From Heterobilharzia americana (Eukaryota > Platyhelminthes > Trematoda > Strigeidida > Schistosomatidae), in assembly GCA_944470555.2 (NCBI GenBank), contig OX104129.1:45789998-45853997 (forward strand): a stretch of DNA of 64,000 bases. The letters are read 5' to 3'. Shown here piece by piece: positions 12,318 to 24,400 of the stretch. A program made the translations under genes and the position numbers. The number at the start of each line of letters is the position of its first letter. Position 1 is the first letter of the stretch. The notes under the pieces are model-generated. The model was not told the origin of the DNA. It searched no databases and was given only the letters and a program-made list of their open reading frames with translations.

Positions 12318-13120
12318 GTATTGTGTTCTGTTATTTATTTTTCTCTTGGGTTCCTAGTGGAACATAGGGCTTCAGTAGCATGTCTCCAGTCTACTCTCCT
12401 CTCTGCAGTCTTTTGAACCTGACGCCGCGACTGCCCACAAGCTTTCACTTCTTCCTCACATCATCTCCATGTCACCCTCGGACGCCCAACTCGTCGTTTC
12501 CCCTTTGGGTTCCACTCGATGGCCTGGCATGGTGCGTGATGTCCCCAGTTGGCCTTTCCCGTGTATGCCCAATCCATTTCCAATTTCTTCTGCATATTTA
12601 TTGGGTGATAGGTTCTTGGTTGATTAGTTGCCAGCCAGTCAGAGTTCCTTGTTGCTTATTCTTATTATTCTGGCCATCTGATCTTCAGTATCGAGTGAGC
12701 GTTGATGAATGTCTGTAGTTTGTTGGAAATGCCTTTTGTGACAAGCCAAGTTTCTGAACCACATAGAAGCACTGACTTAACATTGGTGTTGAAAATCCGG
12801 ATCTTGTTCTTTGTGCAGAGTGCAGTAAATCTGACTTCAGATTGGTGAAAGTCTGTCTTGCTTTTCCGATCCTACTTTTGACATCCTCGTCTGTGCCGCC
12901 TGTAGTGGAAACGACGCTGCGTAGGTAGGTGAAAAAGACTACTTCCTCTAGGTTTCTCCAGTTAATGGTGATTGATGCCTCTTGTTATTGATGCTGTTGT
13001 TGGTTGGGTGTCTTCATCATCTGTGTCTTCTCTACGTTCAATGAAGTCCTGTCTTCGCTGCCCTGCCTTTTCTGTCAACTTGTTAGTTTTTGCCTGTAGA
13101 TCTTTGAGTTTGAGAGACAT
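12318..13120 (-). mobile_element. RTE-clade retrotransposon, 3' fragment
   Basis: The minus strand encodes the post-RT region (KLKDLQAKTNKLTEKAG, then the SRIGKAR/LYG block) and the 3' UTR, ending in an ATA-rich tail at about 12318-12345. It is 5'-truncated at 13120, where it abuts a hammerhead repeat. Frameshifts make it non-coding. Confidence 0.85.
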
Positions 13121-13124
13121 TAGA

Positions 13125-13330
13125 CGGGAATACAGCTCAGTAATAGGGCAGCCGACTGCAGGCTGAAAGGCCTGGGGTCAAAACCCGTCACTTTGACCCA
13201 GTGGCTGAATGGTTAACGCGTTCGCCGTGAAACCTGATGGTCCTGAGTTCGATCCCTAGTCGGCCCGTGGATGCGTACAGCTGAGGAGTCCCGTACTAGG
13301 ACGAAACGACTGCCCAGTGATCCCAGATTA
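13125..13330 (+). mobile_element. Two tRNA-like heads and a hammerhead module
   Basis: A first tRNA-like unit (CAGCTCAGTAATAGGGCAG with GGGGTCAAAACCCG) is followed by a second (AGTGGCTGAATGGTTAACG with GAGTTCGATCCC), then a hammerhead motif. The sequence runs without break into an RTE 5' region. It reads as a tRNA-headed repeat, or as the 5' UTR of the RTE that follows. Confidence 0.7.
13270..13320 (+). ncRNA. Hammerhead ribozyme motif, type I, intact core but mutated cleavage triplet
   Basis: CUGAGGA (13281-13287) and GAAA (13303-13306) are intact. Stem II is GUCC with GGAC closed by the loop CGUACUA. Sister copies have stem III ACAGCUGU then C; here it is ACGACUGC then C, so the U of the GUC triplet is C and the A15.1-U16.1 pair is lost. 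Stem I is only partly paired. Hammerheads need a NUH triplet, so I infer no self-cleavage. Confidence 0.75.
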
Positions 13331-13645
13331 ACGTCACCTGGTTAACGAGTTCACTGGTTACTAGCCGGTCCTAAGCCCGGGTAAAGAGGGAAAGTTGGGC
13401 ATAGGACTAGTAACCCTACCCCGTAAAACCAATTCAGTCACTAAAGAAACTTCAAAGCACAAAGTAAATATGAAAAATAAAAACAAACTTTTTCCTCGCT
13501 GGAATCGGGGAGATGAAATGACACCGGTTGGTGAAAGCCTTCGAAAAGCCAGTCGTCTGATGTATCTTCTCTCGATGAAAGTGAGAGTAAGGATAGGGAC
13601 ATGGAATGTCCACACCAGTCGGCGACCATACACGTTGAAAACACA
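13331..13645 (+). pseudogene. RTE retrotransposon 5' region and start of endonuclease ORF
   Basis: An ORF starting at 13395 runs MGIGLVTLPRKTNSV, then EMTPVGESLRKASRLMYLLS and VRIGTWNV. The last motif is the N-terminal signature of the apurinic-type endonuclease of RTE elements. Similarity stops after about 13625 and the rest of the element is absent, so only the extreme 5' end is present. Confidence 0.75.
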
Positions 13646-14204
13646 GGTTCTCGTCCGTCCATGTATTGTGTACTTTTATTTTCAAGTAGCCCTAAAGGCA
13701 ACCAACAACGTCACCAATTAGGTTCTTTATTTTATCTGGAAGGGTAGCTTTTTCAAAAAACAAAGAGACCCAATTCGGCATTACAGTAGATTTTAGAACT
13801 GTTCTTAAGAGTTTCTCATGAAGCACATGAGTAAACTTCAAAACACAAATGTAGTCAATATGTTTTCATCTTATTATGGAAGCTAGTGAGATTTTTTCGA
13901 AGTTCATTTATGAGAATAAAATAAATATCTGGACTTCCCTAATTAATCTACGGAACCTAATGCATTTTCAAGAGCAAACGTTGCTTTATTGTTTTATTAG
14001 TGTGAGTGGTAATGGTTTTGGATAGGAATATAATTTAACAAGGAAGTAATTCATCTTCACAGATTGCTCTAATTTCTCCATTTCCTGCTACAACCACATA
14101 TGTTTTGCTCATGGTTGAAAAGAATAGAATCAATTCAAAATGTAGTCCTTTGAGATTCCAGCTATTTATGTCCAAAAAAGGAAACCATTTTTCTTATCGT
14201 TACG
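13646..14204. other. Flank, nothing recognised
   Basis: AT-rich sequence without repeat head or coding similarity. Confidence 0.45.
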
Positions 14205-14310
14205 CCTTACTAACGAGTGCCAACAAGTACAAAACTGATGTAACCTGGCAAATACGTGTGGACTCTTGAACAATAATCCTCAGGTTCAAAACTCGATAGT
14301 CGATCAGTTT
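14205..14310 (+). mobile_element. Hammerhead repeat (type III), decayed
   Basis: CGCCTTACTAACGAGTGCC then AACAAGTACAAAAC aligns with the type III ribozyme: stem II GUGC/GUAC with the CAACAA-type loop. Stem III and the cleavage triplet are lost. Confidence 0.55.
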
Positions 14311-14829
14311 CTCGGGAAACAGAATGGGCTATAAGAAAACAGGTATACTGGAACTTAACATATATATATATATATGCGAAATACAACAATATATATATAT
14401 TCATTAAATTCAGTTGTTTTTAGGCTTTTCCTTTTCTAATTTGGCTCTTCAACTGATCTAATATTAACATATATTAGCACTTGTTTTTGTAAAATATTTC
14501 AAAAGTCCTGACCAGTTGTGGAAGACTTCCAGGACTTTGTTTCTTTATAGAACCTAGATAGTATTATCGGATACAATAACAGAAACCTAGGTCTAGGTCG
14601 TGTTGTCATTCGATTCCTTAAATCAAACACCAAAATACGTTGTACTGTAAGATCCCTTCAAATAGACCACTAGCCACAATGCAGATTTTATCGATATACT
14701 TTGATCAATGCTTATCGTCAAAGCCTAGTCATTGACATTGATTACTCAGTGACAATAAATTTGTATATTTATTCTAGTCCTACAAGGAGTGAGTCATGAT
14801 CTGAACACCTAAGGCTTAAAGATTCTGAA

Positions 14830-14965
14830 CTTAGGACAGATTGATGCACGTTCGAATCATCGATGAAACATCAATCTGCTCATCACGGTAGATACGCCGT
14901 ACTAATGAGCGCCAACAAACATGAGACCTAGGTCTATGGGTTCTTGACGATTGATTCTCAGCATT
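14830..14965 (+). mobile_element. Hammerhead repeat (type III)
   Basis: A B-box-like GTTCGAATCATCG (14852-14864) precedes a ribozyme segment at 14894-14940. It has CUAAUGAG for CUGAUGAG, the GCCAACAA stem II loop, GAGAC for GAAAC, and an intact ACCUAGGU plus GUC. Two core changes predict inactivity. Confidence 0.6.
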
Positions 14966-15622
14966 TAACCAAAACATCTAGGCTAATTAGGTGTCTGCAG
15001 ATCGGAATACAATATTCATGTTGTTTGCTTAACTATCTAAAAAATTTTCACTCGTTCTATCGATTATATTTCTTGACCATGTTTGAACATTCATTAGGTA
15101 TTTTCTATGGTTGGAAGCAGGAGGTACGAATTTAGGTTTCAAACTGTTTGGCAATCATCATCATGCCATTTTTGTAAACTTGGAGGAATTAATGTTCTCT
15201 TATTACTTCCAAATTTCGTTTTCCATGCATTTTCCTTCATCGTCTAATAAGCTTACAGAAGTGGTATGAAACATTATGTTAGCCTATTTGGTCGCTTATT
15301 TTACATCCCAACAATTTACAACGTTTAATTAAGGAAGAATTACAATGTAAATCGATTGATTAAATGTGAGAAAGTATGGATAAAATACACATTTAGTTTT
15401 CTCCGGAAATCCAAGTGCATGTCCAAACTTCTAAATGTTAAGTACTTGAAAAATACACAACAAAGTCGAAACTAAAACTAACACAATAATATAAGAAGTC
15501 AGATTGTACTTCAAGTTAATATTATCTGAAGTCATTAAGAATACTAAGAAGTAGAAGTGTAATCCTGAAAAGAGAAAGAAAAACAGTTTCTGCTGATGAA
15601 AAGTGTAGGTTCTTAATCTTAA

Positions 15623-15628
15623 TTTATT
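15623..15628 (-). terminator. Poly(A) signal of the IFT139 gene
   Basis: An AATAAA hexamer on the minus strand lies about 57 nt beyond the stop codon, in an AT-rich 3' UTR. It is the first canonical signal after the stop. In AT-rich DNA the hexamer can occur by chance, so this is an inference from position. Confidence 0.5.
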
Positions 15629-15684
15629 GTTACAAGATGAACTTTTACAAATGTGTGTACACAAAAGTAGTCTTCAGAAGAGAT

Positions 15685-15762
15685 TTATACCCGTAAATGT
15701 AGTCTAGCCTTATCCAAGATATCCTTCTGTATTTTTGGATAATTGGGATACATTGATAAGAC
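15685..15762 (-). CDS. TTC21B: IFT139 terminal exon with stop codon
   Basis: A 78-nt terminal exon entered after an acceptor ending AAAAG in phase 0. It encodes VLSM then YPNYPKIQKDILDKARLHL, Arg-Val and a TAA stop at 15685-15687. The final YPKIxKDILDKAR motif is the conserved C-terminus of IFT139, so the protein ends normally here. Confidence 0.93.
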   Translation of the reverse strand, partial: VLSMYPNYPKIQKDILDKARLHLRV

Positions 15763-18363
15763 CTTTTATATAAGATATAAAATGAAATATATGAAAAAAA
15801 CATAAATATTAGCAATGATGAAAATTTCAGTTATTAATATGCAAATAATTTTCGAAAATTCAACGACGAAATACAGTGTATCCTTTATTTGCTGATTGAC
15901 AATATCTTTGTGCAATACGCAACTGTATATATACATAACCATAGTTAGCTAGTTAGCTTTGCAGATGACAGTTAATAATTAAGTTACTATTTGCATTGTA
16001 ACTGGTCATTCGGAAAGTCCTAAAGAACAGTCAGACTCAAAATTAGCAAGTGAATAATTAATAACCTATCAATAAATATTTCTGGATTTGTTATGTTAAT
16101 ATTACTTTGAATAAGTTTAACGTATTTTTTTGGTGGTGAAAGGAAATGTATAACAGTTAGCCTAGGATACATTTTTGAAGAAAGATTTATTTCACTTTCG
16201 ATGGTAAATATTGATTCCACTTTGAAAATCTTTTGTTGGCGTTTGAAGTTACATTAGATACTACTTAATAAAAGTCTAAACGCCATCATTTCATGAATGA
16301 CTGATCCACAATCTTAGTAAACTAGAGTAGTTATGTGTCATACTCAACTCTTCTCAAGAATAAGACATCTAGGAAAGATATGCAGTCGTTTCGTTCTTTT
16401 GTTATGAAAGCGATGACTGGTGAATGCTATTAAATTTATCAAGAATAGTATTCTAAGTAGCCTCATCTTCGAGAAGCATCAACGTTTCATCCATGTAGCA
16501 ATCATAAAATTCACGCTGACTAACTGTTTCTTCTAGGGGGCCATTTTCCAGTCTGGTCAGGGGAAAATCCACAATGATCAAACCAAGTAGTGACATCTTG
16601 CCCAAACCGTCAAACTTTCTGTAGAACTCGTAGTTAAACAGAAAACTGGTTTCCATCGTGCATCTCAGAAGTTATTTTAAAGAGGAGACAGACATTTCAA
16701 CTTTTACATTACGCTTAGACGCTTCGCCACATTTAAAATCTACTGTTTCTAGTAGAGGCAAATTCGAAGAAGAGAGATTAAACGTCACATAATATCATGA
16801 ATTTATTATTTACCCCCAAGCCTTTAATCCTTTAAAGCACACACATAGGAGTCCTTTAGAAAGTTTTGAACCACTATGCACAGTGAATTCAGGAGTTCCT
16901 ACTAATCATTTCGCTGCTGCATGGTATAGTGAGTCAAATATATCAAGAACTGTAGAAGGGGTGAAACCGTTCCTGTAAGTCTCAGCACTTCATATATACC
17001 TCCTGAAATCAAGCCTTTGTGTTTTATCTTCTTCAGTGCTTCTGTTAACTGTTTTCCCGTCTTCTCCATCATATCACTACCAGCTACTAACATATCACTA
17101 AACTAAGTAATAAATTCGTTCTTTTTATGTAATCCTTTCTATGCATACGCATAACTCCCAACCCTTAATCTAGTTTGGTTATCACTAGGTTCTTGTTTAT
17201 TCTAAGCTGGTCTGTACTTCAGATAAGAATATGTAGAAAAATGATAGTTAACTAGTTAAAAGTCAACTATACAGGTAGAAACTGATGGACAAACCTGAAG
17301 TGAAACTTCAACAGCTTCCAAATATCGTTTGATTTTTAAATAATTGAAAGCCAACTTGTAACCTACATAATAAATGAAAAACAGGAAAATGAACAGAAAA
17401 CTAGTATTATTCATTCTGGATGCATCCAGTATTGTAAATATACAGATGAATAAGGCAGTCTACCAGCCAAAGTTAAACATATATCTGAATTGAAATAATT
17501 CGAGGGACTTTTTAAACTTCACATCAAAAGTCAGAAACAGAAGCTTAACATTGAAAACAGTACGTTGTAATTATCTTCCTGGCAGTTGTTTCGCGGTTAA
17601 ATTCTTTTCAAAAGAAAGTAAAAAGAAATTACTCTCACGCTCACTCAGAGGAACTCTGTAGGCTAGCAGATTTAGTTGGGCCAATTAAGAAGAATGATAA
17701 CCTATCAAACATCATTTAATGACTATGAAGTCAAGTATATGGGTCAAAGCAGCCGATCTAGGTTAATAAGAGTGGTAGAACACAATAGTTTAGCGAAACG
17801 CACAATGATTGATCCTACCAAAGTGGGTAAGTTAGGGAAAAACTCGTCTATCGCTCTTCATGCATTGACCTATAATCACATGATAGGCTGGGATAGGATA
17901 ACAATTCTATAACTCAATATAGCTAGGTGGAGGGAGAAATTGATCAAAGAATCTTTTTTCATTGAATCAGCGCCTAACATATATGACAAGCATGATTCAT
18001 CCCGTATTGCAGATGCCTGGAAGATTTTAGAAATATGAAGATGAATGAAAAACTATTAGACCGTCGAAAGGGAGTTTGGAAGTTGTATGATTACTATGAC
18101 ATGAATATAGGCAATAAATTCTGCTCGAAACGTCATCTAGTTATTAATATTGTATCACTGTGTGGCACATGAAATCAACAATATAATTTGGAATTATACT
18201 CTACCAGCGGGGCCAAATTTTACACTTACATGAATGAATATTACATTAATTTGTGCCTCAATAAAACTAGGACATTTCACTTTATTCAGTCTTATATACT
18301 ATTATATAACTGTGACTATCGATAGACATATCCTAGACAGGATGATGGTTATATTCATTTTGG

Positions 18364-18453
<90 letters not shown>

Positions 18454-21400
18454 CCATTTTGTGGTGTGGAAAACTGACTTGAACGAAAATGGTGCTGTTA
18501 TATGTATGCTGAAAATATTCCTCAATATTAAATAGCAAATGTTAAGATGAAAGTACTTCATCACCTTTAACTGCTATTGGCAGTGGTACGCTGGTCAAAA
18601 GAGGAATATAATGCATAGTTATACAGTAAAGGATCTGAGAACAACGATAGAATGTCTATCAAGAAAATGTATTTTTCAGTTAGTGTTCTCTTTCTCTTTT
18701 CATACTGCGCCGAGATCAATGATTCGAGACTGGGTGATTTACCTAAGAATAAATCTCATTAGCGCAGATGTATCCGGACATCATTTTAATAGTCATATTG
18801 AGTTTCACTATTTCTTTATTCTTTTTTACCTTGTTATTTTACTACAATCCTGTAGGCAATTTTTGATGACCTTAATCTGACCTTTTGGCCGTTATCATCT
18901 TCTGACCTTTGTCCACCATCATTGATGACCTTGTATTGACCTATTCGCCATTGACGTACATATTTGTTTTGTTGTAACTATGATGTACAACTTTTGAAAA
19001 TGATTCGTGAAAAAGGAAATTTTCTTTGCTGAATTGTCTTCAATTAATTTTTATTATGTAGTGGGACTATTTAGATCATTGCTTAATTCCTTCATATTTT
19101 TTAATGATTTTACACCAATTTGGGATACTTTCTTCCTAATTTCCCTATCTCTAATCAAAGTGATTCCACTTTGATATGTTGAAGCATCAATTTGTACCAC
19201 CACTCACTAATGTCAGGTCCCATGTTAATACTGACTAGCTGTAGAAACATAGTTGTTTTCAAGAAAAACCCTTCAATATTAAGAAAAGCTGGTTTTCGTA
19301 GAACGAATTTTAAGTTACAAAATTTACTCGATAGAAGAACAGTTTAAAGATTATGGCTTATTGAACACCTTGGTTTAACAAAGTACAGGTTGGTCGCATC
19401 ACGCAGTAGCTGAAAATAGCAGTAAATTTTCTAAAAAAAGCAATAAAACTGATGATACATAATAGTCAACATTTGTAGACTTTAGGACAGAATATAAGGT
19501 CTTCTTGAATTGCCAATTTTTTCCAAAATATAAAAATATCGAGAAAGTTAAATATCATGGGAAATAATTTCTACATTGATGAGTAAAAAAAGGGAGACAA
19601 GATCACCCTAGCACGTGACAGTGACACAAGAAAAAGTCTATTTGGCATGAAGTTATCTTTTACTAAATATGAAAAAAATACGAGAAATAGAAACACAGCA
19701 CAGAAGGAGTCATATCTAAAATTAATTGTCATAGGGGGTAAATGTCAAACACAATAATACTTGGCAAAAACATACAGAAGTAATTATTTTAAAAAAATTA
19801 CTTGGAAATGGTTCAATAGGAAAAAGTTATTTTCAATGGAATTTTGCTCTTTTTTGTAGATTGGGCGTCTGACTTACCAAGGAACAAATGGACGATAGTC
19901 ATAGGGTATGGTACGTTCTGCATCAGCATCACGGTATTTCGCGTAAGCTTAACACATTCAGGGTGAGATATTATATCATTGTATGTATCAAATCAAAACC
20001 TAATTCGTACAAATAGATAGCTAAATAATCTTTTAGTAAAAGCGGTTCGAAATAACTCTTTATTAATATTTCTTGATAATATGGATCAGTTTCTGGAAAT
20101 CGAAATGCTTTCTCACCGTATGCGTCTGAATTCTTCAGTAAAGCTATGGTTGCCTAGAGATTTGAATTCGCTTTGGACATGTCTACAGTCTAAGGTAATA
20201 TCTACCAATGTGTCGTTCGTTGGTGGTTAAAATAGTGAGCAAGGGAAAAGATCTGTTACAAGTTGATTGATCAACGAATGTGCCCTAATGATATGTAATT
20301 AATGTGCTAAGTTAATGTCACAGTAGTTAGTGTGTTCTGTTCACTATCGTTAAACGAAAAAGGTAAGGAGTATTAATAGTAATTCTTACAGAAGTTTGAA
20401 CGTTTGATAGCTTTCAAGTTTTTGGCGTACAGTAGTCCAAATTTCAATTCCTAGAAAGCTTAGGTTGGCTGGTAATGTTCCATTTATTTCAACAACTCAT
20501 TGTCTAGTGGAAACTGACACTTAGTTTCAACCAAAGCGATTAGGAGAAAATAGTAAACATAATATCAAATAAGTTACGCTACTTTTCCAGTAAATCTTAG
20601 TTGAAAATATAGGCCACTGAACTTGTACTAATGGGATTTAAATATCGAACTGATCCCACTAAAATTTCTTTCCTAAACGTTTTATGTTGGTGGTGTTAAT
20701 GAGAATACTTTTGTGAAAAGCCTTAGAATAAAGTGAATCTCTCTATTCAATTATGTACTGTTGCTCTAGGATGAAGCTTATCCTCAAACATGAGGTAATA
20801 TTACTTAAATATAATTTTAACTCCAGAAATTGGTCTGTCTTAAAATCTAAATATTGCTAGAAATTTATTGAAAGGTTTCATTTAAGTCAAGCCTCAAAAC
20901 ATAAACAGTATGACAAACAAAGTGATAATATTTATAAGTGATCGAGGTTTGTCAAGTAAAACAAGAAAATAAGCTGCAACAGTTTTATAGTAATAACGGA
21001 TGGTGTCTAGCAGTGAAATCCTCGGCGTGCGACTCGCCCTATTTGATACTCGTCATCTGGATGTACCTGCCTCCCAGTTAGTATTGTTCCCGCTGGCACT
21101 CGAACCCTGGACAGGTAACTTCAAACGCCAGAGCGTCATCTACTAGGGCACCAAGTCACGAAACCCACTTGATGTGCAGCGGATGTGGTTTCTATGTTGT
21201 TTCTTGTATTGCACAAGAAGCAGCTATCATGACTAGGTGGCCTAGTGGACAACGCTCTGCCACTTGAGGCGATCGGTCCCAGGTTCGAGTCCTGGTAGGA
21301 ACAACACTAGGTGGGAGGTAGGTATATCCATATGTCGAGCACCAAACAGGACGGAACACATGTCTTAGGTTCCACAGCTAGGCACTATCCACTATTATTA

Positions 21401-24400
21401 TAGCACTGAAACAACAGGCAGTATCGAGACATCGGCTTAGGAGACTATATTCCAATACAGACCAATCAATTCGGTCGAATCAACAACGGCATAATACAAG
21501 CAACAATATAAGCTTTATGAATGCAAAGTCTTTTCAAGTCTGCCAGTTTGAGTTGATTACAGACTCATGAAGTCAAACAGCTACTTTTGATATCCTTCCA
21601 CTACTTGTGCTTAGATACAGAAGTATGACAGTTTCATATGGAGCTGCATATCACCTGAATGAAGACTATTGGAACAACAGACTGAAAACTTATGAAACTG
21701 AAGAAGCAGTCAACCCATCCAACAAATCTGGTATCTTAAGACTAGAAGTCGACACAGACTACTCCAGTAGCTTTAATTCAAATTTGTTTTCAAGTGCATA
21801 AAGACACCTGAAGAGTTTATAATTTGCTAAATTTTATCAGCATTAAGAGGTCGGCAATAAGCAGAGTTACCTTGAGAATTCAAACAGAATATCACCAACT
21901 TATAGCCTATTTTAAATGTGAGGTTATAATTTCAACAACCGGAAGATACAAAAGGACAAACAATAAAGAATAAAGCACAAAAGTACATCAGTTTAGGTTG
22001 TCAAACATCACAGCGGTATGCAAAGAAAGATGGATAGAAAACGTATGGCATAAAAGTGACAAGAAGAGAGGAAATAAGTAGATAAAAGTGTTCAAAACTC
22101 CGAATATGACAAACGGCACATAACATTTACGTCTTTATGAACGACTTTGAGCCACTATACGATAAATATATCCCATGAAATCTGTTGCCAAGCTGGCATA
22201 ATGCTAATAAATGAACTTTTTTTAACTTTAATCATGGGATTTGTACTTGAACATAGAATCCAAATCCCACAACATCACGTGTCCTTACTCACGCATATCG
22301 CTAATAAATAATTTCGAAACTTCTTTACTTATGAGGCACTAGCCAGTGTGAATTCAATAAAACTTTTTGGCTACATTTTTATGAATATAATCTACTTGAC
22401 AACTCATGCGATCGGATACATGAATAAAAAGGTTATAACATAGAAATCACCTCAAAAAGCTCTTGAATCAACCACCACTTGCACTTCGTCCAGAAATACC
22501 ACCTGCAGCTTAGCCACAGAACTACAAGTGAACACAAATCCTCCAACAAAAGTAGAAGTCCTGAGCGTCATAAGGCTACTGAAATGTGGTAAAGCAGCAG
22601 GACCAGGTGGAATCCCGCCAGAAGCACTGAGTGCAGACGCAGAGACAACAGCGGACATGCTCACACCACTATTACAGAAGGTCGGGAAGGAAGGTAAGGT
22701 ACATGTCTCTTGATTGAAATAACGGCTACCTAGTCAAACCTCCAATGAAAGGAGACCTAAGTCTTTGCAAGAACTGGAGCGGAATCACGCTCCTGTCCAC
22801 CCCAAGCAAGCAAAATATTATGCCGCATCATCCTGGAGAGGCTAAAGGATTCACTGGATTCAAAACTACGACCGGAACAGGCAGGCTGACTTCAGGAAGT
22901 ACAAATCATGTGCGGACCAAATTGCAACTCTATACTTCACATCATCATAGAACAGAGTATAGAATGGCAGTCAACTCTCTACCTCAACTTCATCCACTTT
23001 GAGAAGGCCTTTGACAGCGTCGACCGAGAATTAATTTGGCAGACAACTGCTTCAACACTACCTTCACCACAAACCTTTATCAGCCTCATTCAACAACTAT
23101 ATGACGACACCACACGCCTGGTATTTCACAATGGGAAGCTCAGTGATACCTTTGAAGTGAAGACAAGAAGGAGTGAAACAAGGTTGCCTACTATCACCGA
23201 TCGTCAAAGTCAGGATCGGAAAAGCAAGACTGGCGTTCATTAGCCTGAAACCAGTGTGGAGATCTACTGCACTACACTGCACTCAGCATGCAGTGTGAAC
23301 TAGATCCGGATTTTCAACACCAGCGTCAAGTCAGTGCTTCTATGTGATGGTTGAGAGACTTGGCGCGTCACGAAAGGTATTTACAAAAAACTACAGATAT
23401 TCATCAACAACTGCCTACGCTGGCTCGTTACTGAAGATCAGATGGCCAGAATAATCAGAATAAGCAACAAGGAACTCTGGCTGGCTGGCGACGGATCAAC
23501 CAAGAACCCATCGCTGAACAAATATGCATTGGAAGGAAGTGGAGATGGATTGGGCATACACTGAGAAGGCCGACTGGGGACATCATGTGTCAGGCCAGGC
23601 ACTCTAGTGGAACCCAAATGGGGAGCGACGAGTTGGACGTCCGAGGTGAGGGTGACATGGAGCAGATCGTGTGAGGAAGAAATGAGAGCTTCTGGGCTGT
23701 CGTGGAGCCAGGTTCAAAAGATGGCAGAGAACAGAGTGAAATAGTGACGTGCTACTGAAGCCCTGTGTTCCACTATGAACCCAAGGGACAAATAATAAAA
23801 TAAAATATAAAAATAATAACATAGAAATCATAAGAACGCAACAGCAGAGAATTTAATTCTTTTCACTGTGTATTTTGTGTCCATATAACATTTGCCTTGG
23901 AAACTTTCAACAAACGAAATTGCCCACAATCATTAAGTAGACCCCTAAGCAATTAAGTAGGAAATCTTAGTCAAGGGTGGAACGCCTAATGTGATGCGTA
24001 TATGTAATAGACGAAATCTTTTTTTCGGTTGCATATTAATCACTCTGCATCATGAATACTGCTAAAGTCATGTGAACTGCCTTTCTTTAGTCGTATAGGA
24101 TAATAGTTTCTTCCATGACTGGATTATTGTGCTAATTCTTCGCATTTGAAGCATAAAACAACAAATGAAATACAGTGTTTGTGCATTACAGGGACTGAGA
24201 CGGATACTTGATATTGTACATGAGCTAGAAATCACATATGCAGTTACAGTTGGTGCCATTTCGAGAACTCAAAATTCACTGTGGAGGCAGTTAGAAGGGT
24301 TATGAAAACAAAAAAGAAAAGCTGCTGCTCATGACATTCTTTCTATATCTAACAGAAGGATGACCTGAACATTCCATCATCCTGGACCACTAATCCAGGT

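Noticed and set aside
18234..18564. Three ORFs encoding Ile/Tyr repeats
   Set aside because: They are translations of the (AT)n microsatellite.
21607..21801. 64-aa plus-strand ORF with ordinary composition
   Set aside because: No domain or family similarity, no supporting splice borders or partner exons, and it follows a short-repeat tail.
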